NCBI GenBank assembly: GCA_018340375.1
Contig: JAFFJZ010000008.1
Span: 4,402,001 to 4,466,000 of the forward strand
Source of the DNA: Gonatopus flavifemur
Taxonomy: Eukaryota > Arthropoda > Insecta > Hymenoptera > Dryinidae
DNA length: 64,000 bases
Reading direction: 5' to 3'
Every line of letters starts with the position of its first letter. The first letter of the stretch is position 1. A program made the translations under genes and the position numbers. The notes beneath the pieces are model-generated. The model was not told the origin of the DNA and ran no database searches. It saw only the letters and a list, made by a program, of their open reading frames with translations. Shown one piece after another: positions 12,851 to 25,440 of this stretch.

Positions 12851-15800
12851 ATTTTATGTTGGGCACATGGTTGATTTTGGGAATACAGAGGGTTAACACA
12901 CTTATGAAAGTGAAATAAGTCTATAAAAATAGGTGAAACGATAGCTGATAGGCTCCCTGTTCGTGATTTTAACCTCTTAGTTGTAATAAATTGGAAAAAA
13001 TGCGGCTGCATTTCATCGTATTCACGAACATTCCTTGGAAGAGAATCAGCGGTTTATTATAGGCTTCCATTTCCACGCTATATCTATAGCGTTTTGTCTT
13101 TGCAATCAATATAAAGTCGTCTGCGTGCAAGGACAGAATTGTTTGTTCTTATACTTGTGGATGAAATTTCCATAAACCTTCGAAGGATCAGATCAATTTT
13201 GTTTAAGAACAACAGAGTTCATGAATTGATTTTCAATACTGAGGAGATCGAATGAATGATTTTCATAACATTTTGTAAGAATATTTTTATGAATTTTTCT
13301 TTCACGAAATAAAACTGTTGTTGATCCTTAAGTCAAATAGAAATTCCGTAGAAGAAACATTTCAATATTCAGGAAAAACGTTTTAAAAGAACAATCGTTG
13401 CCAATTCCTCGTGTTTTTTGAACGAAATGATCAATATTGAAGCAATTGAAAACTCGCTGCAAATTGTCAACCTTAAAAGAAGCAGTGAAAATTTTGTTAG
13501 ATGATCAGATGAAACAACGTGTGAAATTCTAAACAAATTTCAAACGACAATTTTTTGAGTTTCCAGGCAGCGTATTGTCATAAATTTTCACACAAAATTT
13601 GTACCAAGGATCAAAACATCTGAGATGTCTAGAAGAACGCTAATTATTCGATTTTTGATGTGAATAAAACATAAATAACGTTTAATCAAAAATTACACCG
13701 ATCGGCTGCTGGTTTTACAGCTATTAAATTTTGTTTTATGTTATTTCAACTATGAAAACTATCATATTCAGTTTAGCAACGCACTTCGACTGTTTTTCGA
13801 CACATATTTGAAACATTATATCTGATACTTCCCAAAATCAAATGAATCACCATCTCTTATAAATAATCAATAGAACATAAAGTATACATATATCTGGGAA
13901 AAATAACAGTGAAATACATCATATGCGATGCAGCGATGTCATACAAAACTGAAACGAGTACAAAATTATAGATGATCAAAAAGAATTATGATGTAGGGTT
14001 TCAATTTTGTGAGTTAGAAGTCTTTCCCAATCGATTCAACTCTTCGAACACAAGAATAAACACGAATTCTTTCGTTGTGATATGTTTCGTTATTTTTAAA
14101 TTGAAAATTTTCATTGTCAATGAGATGAAGATCCAAACTGAACATTGAAACTTCTTGTTATAAATTATGTAAAAGATCATGCGAAAGATCACAATTCTTT
14201 GAAATCTGAAAATACGACGCGCTCATTTTTCCATGCGTTGATGCATTTCGTACTTATATCACATTTATTCAAGTACATAATTGGCAAAATCCTTATCTCT
14301 GCTGAACTCTTGATTTTTTTGTTAGGGAAAAATTGTTGTCAGAATATGCAGCTGTCGTGTTGAACTCATTTTGTTCATGCTAGAATGTTTGGTTTCAACC
14401 ACACGGATGGAAGGCATTGTTGATGTAGAACATATATTCCGTTAATTAGAAAAGAATCAATGACGTATTGAATACAATCCTGATATTTTGTCCTAAATGT
14501 GAGTTCCTCTAGTTGGGGACCGTTTGCTGAACGTGAGGTAGAACATTCCAAGCGTGGAATTATTCCAAATTATTGCTTTCTACTGCTGTAAGATTCATTT
14601 TCTCCAGGGTTGAGAAATATTTTTATTCAACTCTCAAGGGATTAAAAACATACGATTTGGTTAGTTCATTGAAGAACTCTAGGGAATAAATTAGTACAAA
14701 GTAGGTTTCAAAAAATTCTTCATAGCTCACAGAAAGCTAGTTTATAGGAATTTATATAAAATTTTGTTGAATAATACAAAATGGCTATATTCAATAAAAT
14801 ATTCATTCGATACAAATCAATGTTTTTTGTAACCTTGTTACATTGTATGTAATTACTCATAGTGCAATTCACTGTCCAGAAAAAAAGAATGTTTCCATTG
14901 ATTTTGTTCCAAACGAATCGATGCGCTTGTTATATAAAATCATACGAATAATTTTGAACCATTAGCTCTGAAAATTGGCTTGAATATTCAACAATAAAAG
15001 CGTTCTTTGACTTGAGATGAATGAAAATTCAAAAATTCTCTTAAAACAATTTTTCAAAATGAAACGTCTGATCTTGAGACGCAAATCTTGGAAAGATCAA
15101 TCACCTATTGACACGAACAAGTCTTTGGATGAGGGTTATAGATGACACGACTTCAGATATATCCTGTATATCGTGCAACAGGGCCTATTACCGGGCTCAG
15201 ATAAGATCTGGCTAAAAAGGGAAAAGATGAAAAAAGAAAAAAAGCATCTCTTTGGGTTGGGTCTCCCAGGGAGGAAGGAGATGGAATTCAAAGGAGCGAA
15301 CAACTCTTTTTCTTTCTTTTTCTTGAAGCGAGTTTTATGTAATCTTCGAGCAACCGATCCGAAGATTCTCTACGCTCTGAGACTTGGTATTAATACCGGT
15401 AATAAATAAACGCCGTGAAGGGGAGAGGCGAAGAGAGAGAAGGAGAGGGGAAGACCTGACTTGCTTCAAGATGATTTTTTTTCCATTCCACTTTTTTTCT
15501 CACGCACATATACTTTATCATCTTCTATCCCGTATACACGCTGGTATGGCCACTAACTGACGAGACAACGCTTTCAAATATTAAACCAACCGAGTAATGC
15601 CTGCATTAACATGCAGGTGTCGTCTTGGGAATACTTTGCGAAAAATATTTTTACAAAAACAACCCAATATCGACATTTTCTCTACAAATTTCTCATGAAT
15701 CGTTTTCGTGCATGAATTATATTTACAAAATTCATTCTGGGTTTGTTTCCGTTTTTATCAAAACAAAAGGAACCGGTTTCGTTGGGATGGGGAAAAAAAA

Positions 15801-16796
15801 GGATTCTGTTCGAAATAAACTCTTTTTTTCTCTCTTGAAACACGGCTAAAAACCCAATGAGATTTTTGTGTTAATTTAGAATGACTGGAATAAATGTATG
15901 TTCGAGGTGTTTTTTCTTTTAGGGACGAAAAATTAAATTGAACGATCAAACGATCGAAATGGAATTACGGTGATAACGTTTCGATATCTTCGGCAAATGA
16001 AATTGCTGATTAAAAGTAAATTGTAATAATAAGCATAAATTATGAATTAAGTTGAAGATGATGATAGTCAAAGAAAAACCATATACGTTGTATTTTATCA
16101 GAACCCATAGTCCGTTATCCTCAGTTGCTTCTTATCACGTATGACCAGTTGTATCAATGTCTCCACCTTTATGCAAATGGCCGAAGACTAATATCCATAA
16201 TGAGCATTAATCTGCTTGTTTTTGCTTTCAAAGATGGCCTCCAATATCTTTTCCCAGTAAGATCCTGGTTCGTCGGCTATACCCTACCTATCTTATTTTC
16301 AATTCATCTGAAATTATAAACAGCTTTGATAAATTATATAGGAAGAAAAAAATCATTTCAATATATATGTGTATAGAATTTCATGAAATATGTATATGTC
16401 GAATTTTTCAATGTGTACTTCATTTAAATGTATTTATATTTAATTGGATAATAATATTCCGATAGTAATTGAATAATATAATAGTTTATTCTTCACGGGA
16501 AGTAATAATTTGAAGGTAAATATTGAATGTTTAACGCATTTGCAATATTAAGTGTGAATGAGGGTGATGTAATGGACCACTTTTGTTATAATATTCATAC
16601 TGGCTAGAACTAGGTGCATATTTATTCCAAGTTTTTTTAAACTGCTCTAAAAACAATACGTTTCTACAACGATACTTTGACTTTATACTTTTCATCCAAA
16701 GCGAATACTTTGAGGAACAAATACTACACAAAGGACAAGTTGATGATACATTTGTGTGATTCGAATAACTGCAGTGGAAACCAATAGTGTTTTATT
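12851..16796. other. Unique AT-rich DNA with a purine-rich island
   Basis: No gene or element ends were recognised. The stretch 15173-15620 stands out. It is GC-richer and purine-rich (GGGAGAGGCGAAGAGAGAGA near 15420) and includes a CAGGTG E-box at 15614-15619 within a small palindrome (CCTGCAT...ATGCAGG). Lying about 2 kb upstream of mir-8, it could be an enhancer or a transcribed exon. The 78-codon frame in it (15173-15409) resembles nothing known to me. Confidence 0.45.
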
Positions 16797-16941
16797 CAAG
16801 GACTGGAACGTTATTCACTTACGTTTCTCATTATATATAAAATTTATATAATAAATATATAATTTGTGTACAATATATATATATTATTATATACATTATA
16901 TATATAATGAGTAACGTAAGTGAATAACGTTGTAGTCCCTG
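16797..16941. mobile_element. 145 bp hAT-type MITE with perfect 8 bp target duplication
   Basis: The ends are CAAGGACTGGAACGTTATTC and its near-complement ending GTAGTCCCTG. The arms of about 40 bases share AACGTTATTCACTTACGT. The element is flanked on both sides by the identical octamer GTTTTATT (16789-16796 and 16942-16949), an 8 bp duplication as made by hAT transposases. The interior is AT-only and has no coding capacity. It lies about 490 bases upstream of the mir-8 hairpin, so it probably falls within the primary transcript. Confidence 0.9.
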
Positions 16942-17444
16942 GTTTTATTTTCATGTTTCCTTATTCATTCCCTTTTAGTAAAGAAGTCTTATTAGAGTGG
17001 AATTATTTATAAAGATATTAATAGAATTCGTGATCTTTTGTTTCCGATATAAATATTCATTCATCTCATTTTAATAATAATTGAAAATATGGAATACCAT
17101 ATGATTCCAATGTATTACTCGTGGAGACAGATTCGCGTCATTAAGAATCTTATTGGTAGTTCGTATGATGATATTCAAATGAGCGTCATGCGTATGTGAT
17201 ACATGTACACGTACAGTTCTACAACTGATGACTTTTATTAAGATTATCGAGTGGTATGGTATCAAATCGAAGGATGCAATCGAGAAGTCCAATGTTAGTA
17301 CACAAGTTTGTATGAAAATTCATCTTTAAGGTACGAATTTACGAAGATTCTAACGTGAAGTGGATTAATCATGAAGATTTCAAGAAGACGCTCTACACGA
17401 ACTACGTAGAAGTGGGGTTTCGTCGGACCGGAGTATCTGTTCAC

Positions 17445-17466
17445 ATCTTACCGGGCAGCATTAGAT
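17445..17466 (+). ncRNA. mir-8: miR-8-5p (passenger or star strand)
   Basis: Twenty-two bases starting CATCTTACCGGG and ending ATTAGA, the conserved 5' arm product of insect mir-8. Exact ends are taken from the family and not from reads. Confidence 0.85.
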
Positions 17467-17482
17467 TGACGTTTGATGTTCT

Positions 17483-17505
17483 AATACTGTCAGGTAAAGA
17501 TGTCG
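17483..17505 (+). ncRNA. mir-8: miR-8-3p (main mature strand)
   Basis: Twenty-three bases starting TAATACTGTCAGG and ending GATGTC. The seed AATACTG (bases 2-8) defines the miR-8/miR-200b/c/429 seed class. It appears unchanged from the Drosophila sequence as I remember it. Confidence 0.92.
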
Positions 17506-17517
17506 TCAGGATTCCGA

Positions 17518-19039
17518 AATCAACGGTTTAACAACACATATGAAGACCACAAACTTGAACACAAATCTATGCAGTGAAATACTTGTGTACAAATGAACAA
17601 TTTGTAAGAAGATGTACCTGCTGTAGAAGTCTGATCGTACGCTATATTGAACGCGTGTTCTGTGTTGACTCGTAATTGTCCAACAAAGTCCTATCCATGT
17701 ACATCCTTTTGTAAGCGTCTAAGCAATTTACATTCAAAATACTCTCCATGTGTATCGCTTGTTGAGCGAATGCTAATTTACAAATTGATAGGATTGTTTT
17801 ATTCGATGAAGTTGGATTTAATTTCCAGAAATAGGATGAACCAAGTGGTACTGGTGATGCTATGAGGGCTGCAATGGACTCTAGTTTCTAATTTCTCGAA
17901 TGAAATTTCTCAAAATCTAAAAAGCAGGATAAACATTCCCGTTAAAGAGTAATAAACATCAAACACGAAGTTGAGTAAATTAAGGTTTTCTATCATATAC
18001 ATGGAGAAAAACGCACGCTAATGATTGCATTGCTGAGATAGCAACAAAAATAACTGAAATCTCGAATTTTTCCTCTGGGCTAGCAAAATTTTCAGTATTT
18101 TATGCAGAGTAGAGATGGGTGATCTGGATGGAAACATTGATTTTTGGGAAAAGTAGAGAATGTGGAATAAGGAAAATCATGTTCCATTTTGTGTTGACCT
18201 CAACTGAGTTTTTCTTTCGGATGAATGAATGAATGGAGCAAAAAAAATCATGGTTACCATAGTAACACTGGAAATTTTGTTCCAATTGCATTTACATGAG
18301 CGGGTAGTCGAATCGACGACAAACGATGCAGAATTTACATGGGGTCTTTTTCCGGGTTTCATTCATGCTATTTTCCAATTGAAGAACAAATGATTATGCT
18401 ACCTTCATGAAACAGGAACAATTTTTCAATGTTTTTGATAAACAAATGGATAATAATAGTTCACCCAATTCATGAATTTTATTTTCTATGAGAAATTGAT
18501 TTTCATTGAACTTTATTACTCATATTATCATTATTTCTCGATAAGTTTTATTTATATAAATGTATTTATGGACAAGTACAATGATTGAACAATTTTTTAT
18601 GAATTCATCAGAATTATTGCATTCTTCCCAAAAGTAACTAATTTTAATTCTATTTGGATTCATACTAATAAATTGAATATTGAATTTATTTCCAAAACTA
18701 TACCTCGAAATATGGAAAATGATTATTTGAATTCAAATTCCAAACTTACATTCCATTATATCACCTATGGATTTTTTTTCAGCATTAACTAATATTTATG
18801 ATCAACTCATTTTATCTTGAGAAATTGAATTCTTAATACGAGAGGATGGATACAACTTATTGAATGAAAATCTTTGATCAAAGTTTGATTATTATTCTCA
18901 TGCGATAGGATTTTTGACTCTTCCTTACTTGTCACCCATTTTTTCTTATATTGTACCTCAAAAATTGAAAATATAATTATTTCGATTGTAAACATTGAAT
19001 TACAACAAATCAGTCATTCAATTTTGAATATAATTCTAT
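17518..19039. other. Downstream flank of mir-8, no further gene recognised
   Basis: Short open frames only (longest about 72 codons). There are several AATAAA-like sites, but none can be assigned as the primary transcript's cleavage site. No second miRNA hairpin was seen. Confidence 0.5.
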
Positions 19040-19300
19040 AAAAACCCTTTGCAGCGTTTTGACCTTGTTACGACTTAATCCATTAATTTGAATGAAATTG
19101 CTGGGCGATGTGTGGGTATTTCAGATTATATATTTAAATTAAACAATTCAATACTTTGATCTTGAAATCCGTTTTCGAAGGAATAGTCTTCAATTCCTAT
19201 CCACAACTCAAATTTGATATAATTCAATCAAATCTCATTTTCAATCCATATTTTGATCTGAATTCAATTGTACTAAGGAATTCTTCAATTGTTTTTGGAA
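19040..19300 (-). pseudogene. rrnS: Nuclear copy of mitochondrial 12S rRNA, 3' part (NUMT)
   Basis: On the minus strand the sequence carries ACACATCGCCCAGC (complement of 19101-19114) and, about 30 bases further, AAGTCGTAACAAGGT (complement of 19062-19076). These are the two universal landmarks of the 3' end of small-subunit rRNA. The short spacing and the ACACATCGCCC variant are those of insect mitochondrial 12S, not nuclear 18S. Upstream AT-rich sequence to about 19290 also fits 12S, including GGATTTCAAGATCAAAG and a TTGAGTTGTGG-like part. The GGATTAGATACCC landmark expected about 350-400 bases upstream is absent, so the copy is partial. It is non-functional in the nucleus. Confidence 0.8.
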
Positions 19301-19540
19301 AATTCATTAGATGAACAGCAATATTTATGAAATAAGTTAAGCCTGTCGTGCATCATCAATGATTCATCAAATTTGTATAATAAAATGAAATATCGCCAAG
19401 ATTTTTCGTTGCAATAATATCGATATTCAAGAATTATTCAAAATAATCCCATAAAAATACGTTAAAAAATCAGACTCTGAGAAGTAATATATTTTATCAA
19501 AATGAATTAAATTTCATAGAAAAAAAATGTAAATTCTTGA

Positions 19541-19752
19541 TACACGGAAAAAAATACTCCGGTTAATATATGGACAGCAAGAATTACTGCTATTTTAACC
19601 GAAATTCTAGTTAAATGAATCAAGTCTCCGGCAAATTTAACAAGGGCTCCGGTAAATTTAACAAGAATTCCAGTAAAAGTCACAGATATTCCTTGCTGTC
19701 CATATAGTAACCGGAATCCTGGTAAAATTAACAGTTCATTTTTTTCCGTGTA
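19541..19752. mobile_element. 212 bp MITE with TACACGGAAAAAAAT ends
   Basis: TACACGGAAAAAAATACTCC at the left is mirrored by ATTTTTTTCCGTGTAA at the right. The arms also share ATATGGACAGCAAG in opposite orientation. The outermost TA on each side can be read as a target duplication. The interior carries a tandem motif, TCCGGTAAATTTAACAAG, in about three diverged units. No coding capacity. Confidence 0.85.
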
Positions 19753-20319
19753 ATATCAATTGCTCATCACTGAGCATTCAATTATCAAATTTGATTTTTT
19801 TTTGTATTTTTATTTCAACTTCATTCTCTTACTGTCATTTTATTTGTTCCACAGTGTTGTATTTTTATTTTATTTCTTTATTCTTATTTCATTCTTCTAA
19901 TTAATCTTAAATAATGAAAATCATTTTTCGCAATTGCAGAAAAATATTCCTCGTAAGAATCAAAATCTCTCCTTCTTTTTTCCATTGTTTCCTCGACAAA
20001 GGAAGGAATTTTTGACTTATGAATCGAATAAAAAATCTCAACAACAAGATTCCCGTGAAAATTGATTTTGTGCAGATTGAATCGAAATTCTCTAATAGAG
20101 AATAGTGAACAAATATTGCTGAATGAGTCGAAATTTTCTTGCTGCCACATCTAAAAAATTGTCCTCGTAACTGACAAAGACCGCTGTTACAGCGAATTTG
20201 TGTTCCCTTTGCGATATAAACTAAATTTCGATCTTGCGTTCATGAATTTGTGAAAAAAATTGTGATTACAAAACCATTGAATATTCAAATCTAGTACTCA
20301 TGATTTATATTGTGCGCTT

Positions 20320-20352
<33 letters not shown>

Positions 20353-23300
20353 TTGTATAAATTCTTCTAATTAGGTGTTCTAGGCGGTGCCCAATCCGCC
20401 TACGTAGGGAATCCGGTTCTGAAAAATGGTATGGAAAGTCGTATGACAGTATGTTGGTTAATTTGAATTGTACAACTTCGTGTGGTTTTGACACCGTTGC
20501 GAATTGTATGTCACATGAGATCAAATGTATAATTCTTATCGCTTTCTAGAATTTTGCATATTAGAATGGCGTATTCAGAACTTTCTCTACAATGTCAGAA
20601 AATTGAATTGATTGGAATTATTTTGGCATCGATTAACGTGTTCAAATATGATGAAATTATTTTTTTCTGTAAGCCTGTTGATAATTTTCCCATGAAAAAA
20701 ATTTGATATATAAATTTCTGTTTCATTTATTTCAAAACTCGACGTTTTTTTTATAATTTAAGATACGGGAAAATACAAATTGATGGGCAGAGTATCTTCT
20801 TCGAAGTATAAAGTATATATCGTCATAATCAGGTATATCTCAAAGGTACGATAATTTGTCTAATAATTTTGAATATCAACCTCTCTTTGTGTACTGAGGA
20901 AATCATTGTTCTTATTCCTTATCGGACAACGGTGTTCGGCTTCAAGGCAATTTGCTTCAGCGGTGAGCACATTTCTCTGTATAGAATTCGAACTGATAGG
21001 GTAGATTTTTGACGAATTCCCACAGCGTATAGCTTCCTCTTTCTCCCTCTTTTTGCAATCAAGAAGACCGGATAGGAGACGATACTGTTAATAACTCCTC
21101 TTAGAGGAGTGCATTTTGAAAGTTGAGTGAATGGTATTGTATTTGTTTACTGAAGCTCAAAATTGCAGTAATTTGATCAATTTGTCGTAAAACTTGAATG
21201 ATAAAGATTGCCAAATTTGCGGTGCGAATTAGTAAGTAATTTATGTCTGATATGCCTATGTATCACTCATCAGCTCCTTAATTCTTCTTGTTTTTTGGTA
21301 CGGTCATGAATTCAATGACATAACGGTTGAAGAACACTTAGTAATTTAGTGCAAAATTTCAAAAATCTTCATCCAAGTTGATTTAAAAATAACAAGTTCA
21401 TTGAACAAATAAAGAACTGCTCACTGAATCTTCTCAGAGCGTGGCAAGTTATTACTAATTTTGGTATAATAATTGTAGTTACACTAGAACCTCATCACAA
21501 TAAAGGTGCTCCCCCTCTCTCTTTAATGCATAACAGAAACCGTTCGAATGATAAAGAAGAGCTGTGTTAGCGCGAGATTGCATTATATGACTATTTATTC
21601 TCAAATTACATTCTTTCGTCGCAAACTCCATTACTGCTTCTTTCAAATACAAAAAATAATTCATAATAAAATATCTCCCAAATTATCAATTCTTTCATGT
21701 CAGATTTTATGTAGATTTTTCAAATCTTGTAGGGAGGTTCAGATTGTTGTTGTTTGAACAATTCCTTTTTGATGATTTTATATAGGAATAACTTGACAGA
21801 AATATCAATTCAAAGAGGTATCCTGAATTACAAGGTTCCAAAACTGCATGTTTTCGTGATTTTTTTTTTAGAGAAAACAAGGAATAAACTTCAAAGTATA
21901 TTTTTGTATATGTTTAAAATATATAGGAAATATATTTCGCGGGTTCAAATAAAAAATAGGTTGTTTTTCAAAAACAATTATTCAAATAGACTTTTTAACT
22001 AACTTTTCTAGTCCATATAGAAGAGAATTTAATATCAGAGGACAAAAACTTCGGCTCGATTTAATAATTATCGTTTATTTTTTTCACTCTCACGCCCGTC
22101 AATTTAGAAACATTGCACTTAGAAAAGAGATTAATAGTTCTGCTGTAATTTGTTATTTCACTTACAAAAAGATTTTTTAATATATTTTGTATGTATACTA
22201 AAATATACCTGGAAGTTCAATGAGTATTCATTGTAATACTCCATGGTTAATGGTAAAATGTCATTAAAAAATTTTTTGCTAGGCAATATAGACGACGTTA
22301 CACGTTATAAAGAGAAAAAAACTTGTAAGCACAGAAAATTGTATATAAAACGTTTTCAAAATCACATTTGCAACACTGAAAATTGAGGAAAATCTCACAT
22401 GTTTATGTATGTATACATACACACACATATAAATTCATATCGAACAACAGAGAGGCAAAAAATGCATTGATTACATTGAAATGTTCCTCTAAAATCCTGC
22501 CAATAGAACTTGAGTAACATCATGTAACCAGCATCTTTTCAAACCTGCTTGCACACACTTGATACACGGAAGAAGAGAGAAAAGATTCAATTGACGCAGT
22601 AAATGTTTATGTATCAATCATGAATTTAATAATGCTGATCTAATACTCAATTCTGAAAAAGTGTGGCTCCAAAATTTACACTAAAAACCTCTGTGTAATT
22701 CTATCAATAGTATATGTTTTACGAGATTCACTCAAGGTTTACGTTAATATTAAATAAAAGAGATGTTAATTCAGTTTATAAAAATGTAAAATCAGAAGTG
22801 TTAATTTCACATTCCTTTTCGTTGAAACAACATATTATTTATCTGATGTTAACATAAATTTTGAGTGAACCTGAATTTTTGATAGAAGTATTACACAAAA
22901 TTTTTTGCCTTGTATTTGAAGTAAATATAATAATTATTCAACTTATTGAAGTGATTTTTCTCCTTCTTCCGAGTATCAATACAATGCAACAACAGAAAAG
23001 TGTTCCGTAAAAACATTTTTGACTCATATATATTTCTTATTAAGGGGTTACAACTGTCCAGATTGATGAGCAAAAATTCTTTTTTTCAAGAATCATTCAA
23101 AGGGTTCATTTAACATATAATCAGGTGTACAAAATAATATCCACTTTCATTCCAAGTACAAAATGGTGACATGACTGCTGGTCAAGTGCGAGCATTTTTT
23201 CTTTCAACTGATATAACGGTGTACAACATAGCAACACCTTGATAGCACTTAGAACGAATACAAAATTTGTTTCATCATCTTTGATAGTTTTTCTATCGCG

Positions 23301-23390
23301 GTACATATGATTATTGTTTATAAAATAATTAATTTTGAATTATCCGTTAGAATTGTGTGTACCACTGTATAAAATCTTCCTAAGAAGCTG
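19753..23390. other. No gene recognised
   Basis: AT-rich, with only small open frames (up to 88 codons) lacking recognisable domains. The only clear structure is the AAT microsatellite listed separately. Confidence 0.55.
20321..20350. repeat. (TAA)10 microsatellite
   Basis: Ten uninterrupted TAA units, read directly. Confidence 0.97.
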
Positions 23391-23585
23391 CACGGAGAAA
23401 AATTTTAAACTGTATCAGCTAAATTCGTATATGGATTTTTAATACAATGTATATATAATGAATATTTTAGCACCCATAGGACAGCTAATTTCTCAGCAAC
23501 ATTAGTCAAAATTTAACTGACGAGGCTAACGAGGATTTTACTGCTTTAGCTAAAATTTAGCTATAGGAGCTGAAAAAATGGCTGT
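23391..23585. repeat. Truncated CACGGAGAAA-end element
   Basis: Starts CACGGAGAAAAATTTTAAAC and contains repeated TTAGCTAAA/AGCTGA-type words (GTATCAGCTAAATTC, TTTAGCTAAAATTTAGC). The same words fill the elements at 26332, 26958 and 44479. No matching right end was found, so the boundary is approximate. Confidence 0.5.
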
Positions 23586-25440
23586 CGAATTCGATGATGA
23601 AAATTGCTTGAGTTATGTTTTATACTAATTTTTTCGTGCTTATCACGAAAAGTGGCTAAAAAAATACAAAAACAAACTTTGCCGCTCAAAATTCTTCTTT
23701 GATGTCATTTTTGGAATGTTCAGTACGTCTTTTCATGCCAAAAACTGGAAAAAATTCTCGTCAGGTGTAACAACCGCTCAATCATTTATGGAACATACCG
23801 GAATAGAGGATCTGAATTGAAAATGAGAAGCAGTTTTGTATAAATTGATTTTACAAGTCTTCACAAAGGGAAATCATGGTACTTTCTCAACATTGAGAAC
23901 CCTTTTAAAACTCTTCTTGAAGAGAAATGTAGCGATCTTACTATATAAAAACTGCTTGACTACAAAATTTACATTTTAGATTCGAGTGTATTAAAATGAA
24001 ACACTTAAAGTTGTAGTAAGTTATATCAGATGCATTGTATGGGAAGCCCTTAGAAAAGGTTTTCTCATCAATGCAAAATTTCCTTATTCTTTTTCTCATT
24101 TTTTTCCTCGAAATATGAAAATTTTATAAATTTATGGAATTGGAAATAGAAACCTTTTCTACGGGAGACGTTTTGGAACATCTTGATGTAAATTGTTGGT
24201 ACGAATCTATTCCAAATCAAAACATATGTTTTTATTGTACATTTTAATTTTCTGTTTCAAGATTTAAAAAACTATCTCTCAAAGTTTTCGATTTTCAATT
24301 ATTATTTCTATTTTTTATTTGGATTCAATATTTAAAAAGTACTTTGTCTCATCAATTCTTTCGGGAAATATGTTAATACTTCTGGAAATTCCTTCTAAGG
24401 AAAACCAAGCATCGTGGTAATTGTTTATTCCAAACAATTTGAGAATACTTGATTGAAATCACAATATCGCACAATTTTTATTACATTGAAGCTTCTTTAA
24501 ATAGTTTGGAATCAACGATTCAGTCCGTACAATGAAGCTATAGTAGTATCTTTTGAAATTGAATAAGAAATTGAAATACAACGGATCTGAGGTCGCTTTA
24601 TTTATCGGATAAAAATACAATAAAATTCATAAATAATTCATAATCACATCCTTGCCGTTGAAAGAATTCCAAAGTAATTTAAAATATCCGCAAGCACAGT
24701 GTTATTTCTCGCAAGTAGGTATTCTTTTTCTTTTCGTATATAAATTCAAATCTGATTCAGATGAATTTACAAGAGATTGATTTCAAGTCGCGGATTCTGG
24801 AATTGTATATTCCAGCCTATAACATCGGAACTCTAGCCGGGTGCGCGCGTATTTTTGGGTTTTCGTGACTTGCGTGATTCAAAGAGAATTTTAGTTGGGG
24901 GCTCGCCTGTGCTTGGATTCGTCAAATGAAATGGGTAGGAACGATAAATAGAATATGCAGACAAATATATTTACACTACAGGGTGATCATCAAAATAGTA
25001 CGCTTTAAGAAAATCTCATCCTTCACTATAGAACTTTATGTACATGTATCTTTGAAAATAAGTATATTTTGATACTCCTATTATTTGTATAAATTTCATC
25101 TTTTTGAAAGAAAATTATGTATTTTAGAAGAAACATCTTTTTGGATCAGTCGTTTCATGCGAGGTTGTGTTGTCGTGTTGATCGCTGTACTTTCATAATT
25201 TGATTGAATGAAAAATCAATCAAAAATAAAAATAAAACAGTTTTGCTTGATTTTTTCGCATTCAAGTCAAATGCACCTACTGTTTTCTTGCTTTGGACGG
25301 CAGACATGACCGTATACGGTTTATATGTGATCTTATATGAATCATTTTTACTAGGGCATTCGTGGTTATTATGAATAAATTGTCAGGAGGAAACATTCCA
25401 TCATCATCATCATCATGTGAATAAATGATTGTGTTTGTAG

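Larger units (their letters stand above)
17430..17517 (+). ncRNA. mir-8: mir-8 precursor hairpin (miR-8/miR-200 family)
   Basis: An 88-base stem-loop: the 5' arm from CGGAGTATCTGTTCACATCT pairs with the 3' arm ending GATGTCGTCAGGATTCCG, with a loop around TTGACGTTTGATGT. The 3' arm carries the family seed AATACTG at 17484-17490. Both arms match insect miR-8 as I know it, including the conserved 5p body CATCTTACCGGGCAGCATTA. The RNA is cut by Drosha and Dicer-1 and loaded into Argonaute-1 to repress mRNAs post-transcriptionally. In Drosophila its known targets include u-shaped, atrophin and enabled, linking it to insulin-dependent growth and neuronal survival. No other miRNA hairpin was recognised nearby. 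Conservation of both arms and the fold makes this the most secure gene in the window. Confidence 0.97.

Noticed and set aside
19062..19076. Nuclear 18S or bacterial 16S rRNA gene
   Set aside because: The distance between the ACACATCGCCC and AAGTCGTAACAAGG landmarks is too short for 18S or 16S. It fits mitochondrial 12S, and the rest of the gene is missing.
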